Below, piece after piece: positions 11,640 through 22,985 of a DNA stretch of 64,000 nucleotides. Source of the stretch: Pseudisothecium myosuroides (taxonomy: Eukaryota > Streptophyta > Bryopsida > Hypnales > Lembophyllaceae); contig OX637297.1 of NCBI GenBank assembly GCA_951799445.1, positions 8,866,001-8,930,000 on the forward strand, read 5' to 3'. The position numbers and the translations under genes were made by a program. The number at the start of each line of letters is the position of its first letter. The stretch's first letter is position 1. Under the pieces are notes generated by a model. It did not search any database and was not told the origin of the DNA. It was given only the letters and a program-made list of their open reading frames with translations.

Positions 11640-12326
11640 CTGGGTTCTATTTCTATTCATATGACATCTTTTGTTTCCCTCATTTTGGGAAAGAAGACAC
11701 TTCGGTCGAGATGAATTAGGATGGATCGAGATGATTTGACATTGATCGAGAGGGGTGCGAGAGGGGTGCGCACATTACAGGGTTCTATTGCTTGAGTTCA
11801 CGGGATTCTAATACAACTGTACAAAAAGAGATCAATGTCTTCATTTACAAGACAAACAACAGAATTGAATAGTGAGTAATTACCGGAGAATGCCCGAGCA
11901 AGCGTGCCCAGCAGCTTCAAGCAGCTTCCAACCCGACCGAGAAGACAAGATTTGACGACAGGTCTCTGGATCTCTAATCTGTGCAGGGAGAGTTGGGTCC
12001 TTGACGTCCTCTTCTCAATTAAAGCATGAAACCTGCTAACAGCTAAACAAATCTTCCAGCCCAAACAACAGCGCAGTAGCAGTTGCCAAAAAAATCATGG
12101 AATCTGCCAACATTGACAATGAAAAATCGTTAATTCCTTTTCGACCACACCCTATAGTACAGCAATCCAAAAGACAGGACTCAGTCTTTGCAGCTCAAAC
12201 CCCAGCGTCTGATTCATAATACACTGTACCTAGCTAAGCAAAATGTGATTGCAAAGAATTGTCCACTCTTACGTTACAGAAATTGCTTCTCAATTTAGAT
12301 TTCCAATTCTAGTCCACGTAGAAATT
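11640..12326. other. Intergenic stretch, no gene seen
   Basis: Lies between the palindrome array and the first family-A element. Near 11701-11775 there are short repeats of GGATCGAGATGA and GGGGTGCGAG type. No coding or RNA gene is recognisable. The last five bases, AAATT (12322-12326), are the left target duplication of the neighbouring element. Confidence 0.5.
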
Positions 12327-12557
12327 TGTCGCAATGTGAATTTTTGGTTTTTTGTAAGTTATCTAAATCTTGGAACGGAAACCGTGATCTGGAATCCGGA
12401 TTCAAGCAAGAGGTAACGAAAAACCGGAAATTAACTACGGAACGGAATAGGTGACAATCCGGATTTGATCTGAATCTAAACCGGATTAGAATTGGAGCGG
12501 ATCTGAGTTGGAACGGATTGGGTCAGGAACGGATTTGGTCATGATGACAAATCAGAC

Positions 12558-12565
12558 TATAAATA
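12558..12565 (+). promoter_or_regulatory. TATA box of family-A copy 1
   Basis: TATAAATA, 280 bp upstream of the ORF ATG. It is conserved in all three copies within the context GACTATAAATAGGCTGACCA. Confidence 0.6.
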
Positions 12566-12837
12566 GGCTGACCAATCCAGTTGCCACTCTTTTTCAAATT
12601 TCTTTGGCGGAAATCGCTCTCCAGCGCATACTTAGCTTCCTTCTCTAGCGATTTGCTCCCTTGTTCTGTGAGTTTGTGTGTGCGTGTGTGTGTGAGGGCG
12701 CGCAGTGCTTTAGTGTTTGTTGCAGGTTTAGAGGTATTCCGGTTGAGATCGGAAGAGCGAAGGTGAGAAACGAGACGTGCGGCTAGGAGAGGGAAAGGTA
12801 GCCTCAGTCAGAATCCGGTTTAGCACAGCTCGTGTCC

Positions 12838-14514
12838 ATGCCTCAGCTCCGCAAGAGTAGAGCAGGGCCGTCCAGTTCCTCCGCAGTGGAAGTTAAACTC
12901 CGGAAGGTGTGTCCGATTATTCCAGCAGACGAGAAGGAAAAGGACAACCTGATAGAGGATCTTGCCAAAATGGGTTGCGGAGGACTGATTGATAAACCAT
13001 GGGGGTTTAGGGAGGAGCGGATGATTCGAGAGCTGTTGGGAAAACTCTCGAATCAGTTCGACAAGACCATCCGCGGAATTCCAGGCAGTTGGACGGAAGA
13101 GATGTGGAAGGCCGTGTACGAATTCCGGTCAAGAGGTCGAGGGATGGCCACCTCGAAGGAGGGTTACACTCGGGGGAAGTTCCGGTGCACGGTGGATTCG
13201 AAGGATGGACATGCGGTCGCAGATTGTCTGGACGACCGGCATCGCAACCTGTTGCAATTCCTGGTTCCGATCATCCACCCGGAGAAGCCGACGAGGGTGA
13301 CCATCGCCATCGGGAATCTCATTTTCGGAGCCCTGAGTGGGGAATGGAAAGTAGACTGGGCCAGGATCTTTTCCGATCTGGTCAACCGTCTGATTCCGAA
13401 GATCGGAGGAAGTAGGCCGACTCCGTTGAGTCCCTACATCTTCCATCTTTACAAGCACAATCAACTCCTCACGGATACGGAGGAGAAGGAGTGGAAGACT
13501 CATGAGTCACTCCTGAAGTATGGGGAATTGCAATCGGAAGAAGAAGAACAGGAGGAAGTATCCGGTTCCGAGGAAGAAGAAGAAGAAGAGGAGGAGCAAC
13601 ACCAGCCGCAGCACAAGCGGCAGAAGACGACGCCTCCTCACCGGAGAGGAACCCCAACCCCTCCGGGTGAGACATCCAACTCTGGGAAGAAACCGGTTTC
13701 TGAAGAACCGGGTCCTTCCGGATCGGATCCGACGGATCCGTTCAACCAGCTGATCAACATCCTGAGCGATGTGCGAGCAGACTGGACAGTGAAGAAGCTG
13801 ATTCTGAATCAGATCAGCGAGTTGGTGGGAGCACCAACGAATAGCAACCTTGCAGGAGTGGTTGCAGAATTCATCTCCAGCTCGGACGAGATCCGGAAGC
13901 AAGAAGCGGAGATCCGACGACTCCAAGAGGAGAACGAATCGTTGAAGACGGAATTGTTGCTCCTCAAGGAGGACATGGCCACCACACAGGAGATGGCAGA
14001 GGCTACCCGGAAAGTAGCCGAGGATGTGAAGGCCACATTTGGAGCAACCGGAGAGTCCGTCACCAAGTCCAAACTGTTTGACAAGGGAGTCCTCAAGGAG
14101 AAGAAGATATCCGGAACCAGGTTGGTCCGGATCTTGACGGACTACTCCGAGAAAGTGGAATTGGTGATGATGGAAGCGCGAGAAGCTGCAAACCGGATGG
14201 AGGAGAGCAGTCGGAAGCTGAACGGAGTGATGTTGTCACGGTTGTTCCATCTGTCCGACCTTTCAATGCCCGGGTCTTTTCCGAACGTGGGCACTCAGAC
14301 GGAAGGAAAGGAGGGAACTCCCCAGTCAAAGAAGAGTGGGAGGAAGCTCGCGCACACCATCAACTTGGATTTGTCACCGGATCTCCTAGAACGTGAAACC
14401 GGGGAGCGGAACCGGAACTTGACGGACGTCTTCGAGCAGCTCGGAACGGAACCGCCTAGAAGTCCCACACTGAACCCGGGGAAGGATCAAAGTATGGATC
14501 TAACCCCAGATTAG
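12838..14514 (+). CDS. Family-A element ORF (558 aa), unknown mobile-element protein
   Basis: ATG at 12838 (MPQLRKSRAG). The N-terminal ~210 residues are a globular, well-conserved domain (PIIPADEKEKDNLIEDLAKM, CGGLIDKPWGFREERMI, FLVPIIHPEKPTRVT, GNLIFGALSGE). A run of Glu follows (~225-255), then a basic KRQK likely nuclear signal, a Pro/Thr linker, and a coiled coil near residues 345-400 (QEAEIRRLQEENESLKTELL). The C-terminus is Ser/Asp-rich. There is no reverse transcriptase, integrase, DDE or zinc knuckle. The architecture loosely recalls plant 'putative plant transposon protein' domains (Pfam Transposase_32-like), but I cannot confirm this. The stop TAG at 14512-14514 replaces a CAG found in the other two copies, so the original frame ran about 25 codons further. 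Copies at 28535-30130 and 35190-36836 are near-identical. Confidence 0.7.
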   Translation: MPQLRKSRAGPSSSSAVEVKLRKVCPIIPADEKEKDNLIEDLAKMGCGGLIDKPWGFREERMIRELLGKLSNQFDKTIRGIPGSWTEEMWKAVYEFRSRGRGMATSKEGYTRGKFRCTVDSKDGHAVADCLDDRHRNLLQFLVPIIHPEKPTRVTIAIGNLIFGALSGEWKVDWARIFSDLVNRLIPKIGGSRPTPLSPYIFHLYKHNQLLTDTEEKEWKTHESLLKYGELQSEEEEQEEVSGSEEEEEEEEEQHQPQHKRQKTTPPHRRGTPTPPGETSNSGKKPVSEEPGPSGSDPTDPFNQLINILSDVRADWTVKKLILNQISELVGAPTNSNLAGVVAEFISSSDEIRKQEAEIRRLQEENESLKTELLLLKEDMATTQEMAEATRKVAEDVKATFGATGESVTKSKLFDKGVLKEKKISGTRLVRILTDYSEKVELVMMEAREAANRMEESSRKLNGVMLSRLFHLSDLSMPGSFPNVGTQTEGKEGTPQSKKSGRKLAHTINLDLSPDLLERETGERNRNLTDVFEQLGTEPPRSPTLNPGKDQSMDLTPD

Positions 14515-15237
14515 GGTGCGGATCAAGATCAGAGCGTGGACCAAGGCGAAGACCAAGTTATGGACGAAGGAACGGATCAAAGAGTTGATCCGGTTATGAT
14601 AGGATAGGTAGGAATTAGTTTTGTAAATATTTGTTAGTTAGGACCGGATCGGATGTGATCCGGTGTGTCTGGTCTGGATCGAATGTTCTCCGGTCTAGCC
14701 GGCTCGGCAGGGACCGAAAGTTCCGCGCGGACTTTCCGGGCCCCTTTTTGTTGACTTTTGAGTTTTAAAAGTGTATATTAGTCAGTCTCTGCAAAGGAGG
14801 CTGAGAGTCTTTTCCCTTGAGTTTTTGTGCATTTTCTATTGATTTCTTGTTGTACGTCTCTCCCGCGCGTGGCAAGGCTGTTTTGGTGAGGAGTTAGGAA
14901 AATGTGTGCAGATTCTAGAGAGATTTCTCCCCTTAGTGTGTTTGTTTTGCTCTTATGTGCATGTGAGTGGGTATTCTAAGTGTTGGGAGCGGATTTCAGT
15001 TCCTCAGCGCTTCTACAGTTCACGATTCTGGGCGAGAAAGCCGTTGTTAGGCTAGGCGGATAGGGAAGGAGTCCTTAGTCGTGCTAGAGCTCCTGGATAG
15101 GAAATCCGGTTGAGTGTCCGATCTCCCGTGAGGTCTCGCTGCCCTAGTTGGTAAACGGAAGGACTTTAGTTGATGTTGGAACGGACGAGTTCGCTTGTAA
15201 CCACCTAACTTTGCGCGGAGGGAACTTGGCATCAAGG

Positions 15238-15249
15238 TCGTTGTAGTAT
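15238..15249 (+). other. 12-nt block conserved in all A and B elements
   Basis: GTCGTTGTAGTA, in the 3' non-coding part. The same 12 bases, or their complement, occur at 18330, 24287, 27729 and 37588, always in the 3' part of an A or B element, next to a weaker conserved block around CCTCTGATGG. Function unknown. Confidence 0.6.
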
Positions 15250-15815
15250 GAGAGGATCGTACGGGGGGTCTTTGTGTGACCTGCAAATCGGATCGCTGTC
15301 CGGGTGGCTGTGAGAGATCAAACCGGATCCGTGCTAGTGTAGGAAGTAGTGGATTAGAGAAGTGGGTCTTCAGCCACTATAAGTCACGGAAGGAGTGGCG
15401 GGCCTGCCACTCTCAAAAGCAAGCGGCGAACCCTCTGATGGTGAAACAGAGGCAAAACTAAACCGGAGTGGAGTGAGAGTACGTGTGAGAGGACCGGATC
15501 GGATCGGTCCAGAGAAGTTCCAGGATCAGAAATTGTAGGATCCTAGGTGGTGATAGGATTACAGGACCGAATAGCTTGATAGGCCGGAAGAGATAAAGAG
15601 AGGTCTGGTCGTTGTTTTCGGTGTGTTGTTGTTTCCGGTTTTAGATCTAGGACCGGAAAGTAGAAATTGGAGATTGACAGGAGCTTAAGTTGGGAATAGA
15701 GCTAGACACTTCACAGAATCTCGTGGGTTCGATCTTTAGAGTCATTTTGTTATGCTTTAGAGTGGTTTTTGGGAGTATAACAGGGAATTCACTTACTCTG
15801 TGCTGCGACAAAATT

Positions 15816-16040
15816 GCCACGAAACAAACGAATCCTAATTGATCATGTTCACTCATCACACAGCACCTGGACTGTCAACATTAGAAATCGGCATACTACT
15901 GGACTGGGAATCAAAATGCAAAAGAGATGAATGCCTTCTCTTACAAACCAATTTCTAGGCTCACGCATGAAAATTACCTAAACGCTGAGATCAATGACTT
16001 CTCTTTTCACCAATTCCTGGACTCACGCATGAATATTACC
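15816..16040. other. Short non-coding stretch
   Basis: Flank to the right of family-A copy 1. It contains a diverged ~65-bp duplication (CTTCTCTTACAAACCAATTT and CTTCTCTTTTCACCAATTCC, each followed by a CACGCATGAA-ATTACCT segment). No gene is seen. Confidence 0.4.
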
Positions 16041-16400
16041 TGAACGCTACAACCGTAATCCTCACCCTCTCCAATGGAAGCACAAACAAGGAATCGTTCA
16101 ACTGTAATCCTCACCCTCTCCAATGGAAGCACAAGCACGGCAGTGTTTAAGCGTAATCCTCACATTGTCCACTAAAAGCACAAACACGGAATCCTTCCAC
16201 CATAACCCTCACACTGTCCACTGAAGCACAAACACAAAATTGTTAAACCGTAACCCTCACAATGTCCACTGAAGCACAAACACAAAATCATTAAATCGTA
16301 ACCCTCACATTGTCCACTGGAAGCCCAAACACGAAATCGTTCAACCCTAACCCTCACACTGTCCACTGGAAGCACAAACACAGAATCGTTCAACGGCTTA
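16041..16400. repeat. ~50-bp minisatellite, about 7 units
   Basis: Tandem units of about 49-62 bp carrying CGTAACCCTCAC, TGTCCACTGGAAGCACAAAC and GGAATCGTTCAA in order. Unit starts include about 16091, 16141 and 16189. The units differ by substitutions and small indels. Confidence 0.7.
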
Positions 16401-17020
16401 AACCCTAAAGCACAATTGCAAAAATTTGACCAACTCACATTTCTATGGCGCATTTGTTTGCTATGTTATCGATTGCCAAAACAAACCCCAAAACGAACCC
16501 CAAAACAAAGCGCATCAATACTTGAGTTGAAAGCCTCACGTGAAGAGTTTGATTCCCCATCAATCGCACCATCTCGTAGCCCGAAACGATGGCGGAAGCT
16601 CGACCCTGAACCTCGCAGCACTTGCAACCCGTCGCCTCGCCTCGCACCCCCGTCGGCTCACGCCGTAGCCACGCCTCCCAACCCGGTGCAAGCTACAACA
16701 ACGTCGCAGCGCCGGAAACCTTGCAAAACCAGAGACGTCAAAGCGCGGCAGATTTTTCAAATGAGAAGACCAAAAAAAGAACGAAGGCGCGCTGCAAGCT
16801 CGAAGCACCACCGTGAAGCCAAAATTTGGGAATCAAGCGGGAATCTAGCGGGCCAGGAATCACAACAAAAAAATCCAGGAAAGCGCAAGAACCCAGAAAC
16901 AAGAGAAGGTGCGAGAGGACGATTCTTCCCTGCGCCGACCTCAACCTGAAACCCTAAAATCCGGGGACCCTATAGTTGTCGAACCTATAGCCGGGGACCC
17001 TATAGCCGGAATCCTATAGC
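16401..17020. other. GC-richer, low-complexity stretch with CCCTATAGCCGG repeats
   Basis: A 177-codon open frame on + (16416-16949) is rich in Pro, Arg, Ser and Lys and has no domain, so I do not call it a gene. At about 16960-17020 a short motif, GGGGACCCTATAGCC, is repeated with variation four times, and a copy of its flank recurs at 17570. Confidence 0.35.
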
Positions 17021-17860
17021 CGTGGGGGCATATATCCATAGGGAATTTAAATAGAAGTGGTGGATTTCGGGTTACATGAGCTTTAAAAAATTTGAAAAAT
17101 TTGAAAATGTCCAAAATATACTAACCTGTCATAGATCGTCTACTAACCACGGAAATCATCCTATTAAATACCATAAGAATCAGTCGCTTAAAATAATGGA
17201 CAAGCACTCACTAGTATCAAACTACTGTAAGAAGTTCAGAATACTATAATCCAATTCAAGTTAAGGGTCCCACAACAATTTAAAATAATGGACAAGCACT
17301 CACTAGTATCAAATTACTGTAAAAAGTTCAAAATTCTATAATCCAATTCAAGTGAAGGGTCCCACAACAATGAATCCTTGAAACTTTTGAAAACGTTATA
17401 AATGATTTACATATTCTTACTTTTTTTTAAAACAATGTGAAAAACAGGTTGTTATTTAACTTAAATATAAATAAATCAGACAACTATAAGAATAACATTT
17501 GTTTCTTTAATTCAATCTTATCCCTCCGAACAATATTTTCACCTACAATAGGTGGATATGAGTATAGTCCGGAATCCTATAGCCGTGGCGGCTTATATCC
17601 ATAGGGAATTCAAATAGAAGTGGTGGATTTAGGGTTATGTCACCTTCAAAAACAATTGAAAAAATTGAAAATGTCCAACACAAATTAACCTATCACGGAC
17701 GGTCTACTAATCATGGAAATCATCCTATTAAATATCGTAAGAACCAATCGCTTAAAATAATGGACAAGCACTCACTAGTTTCAAACTACTATAAGAAGTT
17801 CAGAATTCTATAATCCAATTCAAGTTAAGGGTCCCACAGCAATTTGAAATAATGGACAAG
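17021..17860. repeat. Diverged tandem duplication, AT-rich
   Basis: The segment starting GGAATCCTATAGCCGT at about 17008 recurs at about 17568. Inside it AATAATGGACAAGCACTCAC occurs near 17193, 17282 and 17757, and the unit is resumed at 19808 after the inserted family-B element. No gene seen. Repeat-rich border of the satellite region. Confidence 0.6.
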
Positions 17861-19807
17861 TGTCGTACGCGTAATCTAGGTGTAAGTATCTTTAACCACA
17901 AAAACGTGCTAAGATGACACAAGTTATCGTCCCAGGAGATTCCAGACGTTGCTTCAAAATTAGTTTCTCGAGACCTCTAAGTTTCCGGACTTTGACCACC
18001 TTGAGAGGGGTCCTTTCAACACACAAACACTTTTCCGGAACTACTTCCTTTCCGGATTCTCTTCCGGATCCGGCCCTATCCAATATTCCGGTTCCGTCTT
18101 TCTAACAAGTTGGTTTTCGATACCTTTGTTTTACCCTCAGAGGGTTCCTCACTTGCTCTTTCCGAGGGGTAGGGAACTGCACCACTCCGTATCTGACATA
18201 AACTCTAATAACATAAAACAAAACACAACCCAAGAATAAATCTAGTTGAGTAAACAGGGTGGCCTCCTCACAACATTCCGGATGGCCTATCCGGAAAGCT
18301 GGTCACACAGGGTAGCGTTAGGTCCTCCTTACTACAACGACGGATACCGGACTTCCGGAACTAAGGGAATGACTTCCTAGCTCTCGACCGCTCATGAGGT
18401 TGACTAGCCTTCCGGACGGGTGGAAATATTCCTCTGGCGGTTGCCTATCTCCGCACGGAACCGCCCCTGCGAATTCCGGACTAGCTTCCGGACCACTCCT
18501 TGGTCTCCACCGGATTACCGTACCAGCGTTTTAAAGGCGCCACTTTCTCACTGCGCAAGTCTAAAAACTCATCTACAAGACACACTTAGCCTAATCCGGC
18601 AGTCCACGAATCCAGACTCCTCCCCCTTGCACACTCTCACTTACACATCCACACAAGTGACTATAGACGCGATACGCAAGAGAATAATCCAACGAGTGCT
18701 TTCCTGAATGCTTTAGATTAAATGAACAAGGAAAAAGGAATGACAGGCCAACAAACCGGCCTGCCCTTAAAAACCCACAAAAAGGCAGCCCAAACGGCCA
18801 CCAGAAAAACGGCCAACGGCCAACTAAAAAGCAAAAAAAAAAAAAAAACGGCCCTGAAGACCGTTCCGGGAAAACTGCAAAACCGTTTAACTCCTAAAAG
18901 TCCGGAACTACTGGGCCTACATCCGGAAAATCCGGTTCCGGAACTACCATCCTGGTAAGAATCCTAACTACAATTACTGCTACTGCTACCCTAGATAGTC
19001 ATTTATTTCTCTTAGCCTTCTTTACAGACGTGCCACCCTGAGCTGGCGATCCACCTGTCTTCTGGGGTGGGATGTTCTTCGTCTTCGACCTGGTCCGGGG
19101 AGGCTGCAACTCTTCCTCCTCCGATTGAGTCGTATCCCCCTCTTCCGATTCCGGGTCCGTCTCGCTCAGTAGCCGTCGTCCCCTTGGTTTCGGAACAGTA
19201 AGATCGATGAGTTGGGACGTTCCATGGACGTTTTACCAATCCTAAACACCCCATGATTTCTAGGTCCTCTTCTAACTCCTTCAGGCGCTCCGGATCCGAT
19301 GGGACAACCGGACGTACGCCCCGGGCTGTCACTACCGACCTCCGGGATCGACTCGCTTCCGCCATCTCACCGACTGCTAGGACAATCCGGTGCAATCGGC
19401 ACCTTCCTCCCTTTCTCTCCCTAACACGCCCTAACTCACCACTCTTTCTCTCTTCTAACGCACCGTGGAAGAACACGGGTAAAAGAGACTGAATGAGGCT
19501 GGCGGTGGGGTTTAAGTACCTGTCGGAACCCTAAGTTCCCGCCGCCAAAAACGTTCCCGTAAGTTCCCTAGCCGGAACCTAGGCGGTAGGTCCCTACGAT
19601 CCGGAACTTTCCGGAACTTTCCGGCTACGGTTTCCGGCAGCCTGCGTAACCTATTTAGAGTTTTATCCTTTCTACCTAGAAACTAATTTCTATTTCTAAT
19701 ATCTAAGTCCTAACTTGGTATTTAAATGCAAAAATTGAAAAAGTTCTGCTACTTTTATCTCCACTAAATTGCTAATTGGGACTTTCCGGATGATACGTAC
19801 TCCCACA
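17861..19807 (-). mobile_element. Family-B element, internally deleted (1947 bp, TSD ACAAG)
   Basis: Left end TGTCGTACGCG, right end ACTCCCACA, flanked by ACAAG at 17856-17860 and 19808-19812. Removing the element and one ACAAG restores the surrounding tandem repeat (ATGG-ACAAG-CACTCAC), which confirms the boundaries. Read on the minus strand it has the same order as the larger element at 23688: a short ORF, a stretch of 3' non-coding sequence, and the conserved TACTACAACGAC block at 18330-18341. Confidence 0.8.
19012..19365 (-). pseudogene. Truncated family-B ORF
   Basis: ATG at 19365 (MAEASRSRRS). Residues ~20-55 (PVVPSDPERLKELEEDLEIM, GCLGLVKRPWN) match the N-terminus of the family-A/B proteins. 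A large internal deletion then joins the frame to the C-terminal tail region, where the correct tail (SVKKAKRNK, compare PTPKKAKK in the larger B copy) is in another frame. It is therefore a deletion derivative that cannot make the full protein. Confidence 0.65.
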
Positions 19808-20147
19808 ACAAGCACTCACTAGTATCAAACTACTGTAAGAAGTTCAAAATTCTATAATCCAATTCAAGTGAAGGGGCCCACAACAATGAATCCTTAAAAC
19901 TTTTAAAGACATTATAAATGTTTTACATATTCTTATTATTTCAAAAACAATGTGAAAAAAAGAGTGTTGTTAAATTTAAATATAAATAAATCAGACAATT
20001 ACAAGGATAACTTACATTTGCTTCTTTAATTCAATCTTATCCCTGTAAATGTTATTTTCACCTACAATAGCTGCATAAAAGGATTCCTTGAAAACAGTAG
20101 ACAGAAAACACAAAATAGGACAACTTATATTCTAGTTCATCAATTTA

Positions 20148-22985
20148 TGACATTTGATTTTTGTGGCTATAAACAATAGAGCCCATTTCATTCCCTTTTT
20201 TCTTTATTCCACGTGAGATGAAGTTTTCAATAGTCAAAAATTGAAAATAGTGGTGGAATTTGAAGCCTAGAGCAATTACAACTTCCTAAATAAAATTTTA
20301 TGCATGGACATATGAAATTCTATGACATTTATAAAATTGGGCCATTAAAGTTCAACGCCCATTTCATTCCCGATTCATTTTATTTCACGTAAACATGAAT
20401 TTCTCAATCGGTAAGACTTTAAAATAGTAGATTAATCTAAAGCCTTAGAGTAATTACAACTTCCTAAATAAAATTGCATGCATGTATAAAATTCCATGAC
20501 ATTTGTAAAATAGGGACATTCAATGGCAAGGCCCATTTCATTCCCAATTTTTTTAATTCACGTGAAGATGACTTTTCCAATAGGCAAGACTTGAAAATAG
20601 TGGTGGAATATGAAGCCTACAGCAATTAGAACTTCCTAAATAAATTTTTATGCATGCACGTATAAAATTCCATGACATTTTCAAGTGTGGGCCATTAAAG
20701 TACAGCAGCCATTTCACTCCCGATCTTTTTTAGTTCAACAGAAAATGGAATTCAAATGAAATTATATTAAAAATTCTTGTAGATTCTCAATTCTAGGTGT
20801 AATTCCAACTTCGAAAAAAAAATTGAAAAATTCACGTGTGAAATTGCATGACATTTTCATATTTGGGCCATCAAGGAACCAAGGTCCATTTCATTCCCAT
20901 TTTCTTTTAATTCATAAGGAAATGAATTTCAAATGCGAACAAATTAGAAATACTTGTAGAATGTGAACTCTAGGTGGAATTCCAACTTCTATAAAAAGAA
21001 TTGAAACTTTCACGTGTGAAAATGCATGACATTTTCAAATTTGGGCCATGAAGAAGCCAAGGTCCATTTCATTCCCAATTTTTTTTTAATTCAAAAGAAG
21101 ATGGACTTCAAATGCGAATAAATTAAACATTCTTCTAGAATGTAAATCCTAAGTAAGTGCTTTTCCAACTTCTATGAAAAGAATTTAAACACTCATGTAC
21201 AAAATTCATGACATTTTAAAATGTGGGCCATTAAAGTACAACAGCCATCTCACTCCTGATTTTTTTTAATTCAAAAGGAAATGGATTTTGAATGAAATTA
21301 TATTAAAAATTCTTGTGCAATGTAAACTTAGGTGTAATTCCAACTTCTTTAAAAAATATTGAAACATTCACGTATGAAAATGCATGACATTTTCAAATTT
21401 GGGCCATTCAAGTTGAACGGCCATTTTATTCCCGATTTTTTTTAATTCACAAGGACATGGATTCCAAATGGAAATACACTAAAATTACTTGTGCAATGTA
21501 AACTCTAGGTGTAAGTCCAACTTCTATAAAAAATATTGAAACATTCACGTGTGAAAATGCATGACAATTTCAAATTTGGTCCATGAAGGGGCTAGGGGCC
21601 ATTTCATTCCCAATTTTTTTTAATTCAAAAGAAGATGGACTTCAAATGGCAATAAATAAAACATTCTTCTGGAATGTAAATCCTTAGGTGTAATTCCAAC
21701 TTCTATGAAAAAAATTTAAACACTCATGTACAAAATTCATGACATTTTAAAATGTGGGCCATTAAAGTACAGCAACCATCTCACTCCTGATTTTTTTTTA
21801 ATTCAAAAGGAAATGGATTTCAAATGAAATTATATTAAAAATTCTTGTGGAATGTAAACTTAGGTGTAATTCCAACTTCTATAAAAATTATTGAAACATT
21901 CACGTGTGGAAATGCATGACATTTTCAAATTTGGGCCATTCAAGTCAAACGGCCATTTTATTTCCAATTTCTTTTAATTCATAAGAAAATGGATTCCAAA
22001 TGGAAATACACTAAAATTACTTGTGCAATGTAAACTCTAGGTGTAAGTCCAACTTCTATAAAAAATATTGAAACATTCACGTGTGAAAATGCATGACATT
22101 TTCAAATGTGGGCCATGAAGGGGCCAGGGGCCATTTCATTCCCAATTTTTCGTAATTCATAAGAAAATGGATTTTGAATGAAATTATATTAAAAATTCTT
22201 GTGGAATGTAAACTCTAGGTGGAATTCCAACTTCTATGAAAAATATTAAACATTCACATGTGAAAATGCATGACATTTTCAAATTTGGGCCATTCAAGTT
22301 GAACGGCCATTTTATTCCCAATTTCTTTTAATTCATAAGGAAATGAATTTCAAATGGAAATAAATTAAAATTACTTGTGCAATGTAAGCTCCGGGTAGAA
22401 TTCCAACTTCTATAAAAATTATTGAAACATTCACGTGTGAAAATGCATGACAATTTCAAATTTGGGCCATTCAAGTTCAACGGCTATGTCATTCGCAATT
22501 TTTTTAATTCATAAGGAAATGGATTTCCAATGGGAATAAATTAAAATTATTTGTGGAATGTAAACTCTAGGTGTAATTTCAACTTCTATAAAGAATATTG
22601 AAACATTCACTTGTGAAAATGTATGACATTTGCAAATTTGGGTCATGAAGGGGCTAGGGCCTATTTCATTTCTGTTTTCATTTTAATTCACTAGAAGATG
22701 GATTTCAAATGGAAAAAAATTAAACATTTTAAAGTTGTAGAATCTTAATCCTAAGTGTAATTACAAATGGCCTAATAGATATTTAAACATTACATATGAA
22801 AATCCATGACACTTTACAACTTCAAGCCATTTTTCAAGCAAGGTCCATTTCTTACCTGATTATTTTTATTTTATTTGAAGATGATTGGATTTGAAATGTG
22901 AATAAATAGAATATTCTTGTAGAATCATGAGTCCAAGAAATAATTATATTTTCCTCAAAAAGATTTTGTAAGTTGTATCTATTTT
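20148..22985. repeat. AT-rich satellite, ~16 monomers of ~177 bp
   Basis: The landmark ATGACATTTTCAAATTTGGG (with variants) recurs at 20148, 20322, 20497, 20673, 20849, 21027, 21209, 21385, 21562, 21740, 21917, 22094, 22271, 22449, 22624 and 22807, an average spacing of 177 bp. Each monomer also holds CCATTTCATTCCC, a TTTTAATTCA segment, AGGTGTAATTCCAACTTCTA and, in most, CACGTGTGAAAA. Monomers are diverged from one another, with the highest similarity in the middle of the array. It has no coding capacity. Confidence 0.85.

Larger units (their letters stand above)
12327..15810 (+). mobile_element. Family-A element, copy 1 (3484 bp, TSD AAATT)
   Basis: Begins TGTCGCAATGTGAA and ends TGTGCTGCGACA, flanked by AAATT at 12322-12326 and 15811-15815. 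The ends form an 8-bp inverted repeat (one mismatch here). I compared the first and last ~500 bp and see no long terminal direct repeat. Order inside: TATA box 12558, possible 5' leader intron (AAG|GTGAGA at about 12760 to CACAG|CTCGTG at 12830), ORF from ATG 12838, then ~1.3 kb of non-coding 3' sequence with a second TATA-like TATATTA near 14772. The TG...CA ends and 5-bp duplication are those of an LTR integrase product. The absence of paired LTRs suggests either a solo LTR carrying an ORF, or a DNA transposon with short inverted ends (Ginger elements also have TGT ends). Near-identical to the copies at 27168 and 34680. Confidence 0.85.

Noticed and set aside
13089..13926. Long frames antisense or out of frame to the A ORF
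   Set aside because: They repeat in all three copies only because the real ORF is conserved. Their content mirrors the Glu-rich and Arg-rich codons of the true frame.
12327..15810. Ordinary LTR retrotransposon with paired LTRs
   Set aside because: The first and last ~500 bp of the A elements do not match in direct orientation, and no gag-pol domain is encoded. A solo LTR remains possible and is discussed as a finding.
16240..16400. Telomere-like AACCCTAACCCTCAC phrases
   Set aside because: They are part of a ~50-bp minisatellite unit and not runs of CCCTAAA, so not a telomeric tract.
16416..16949. 177-codon open frame, Pro/Arg/Ser-rich
   Set aside because: Low complexity, no domain, lies in locally GC-rich repeat-bordered DNA. 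Likely open by composition.
20148..22985. CRISPR-like regular spacing
   Set aside because: Whole 177-bp monomers are homologous, with no unique spacers, and the DNA is nuclear plant-type. It is a satellite.
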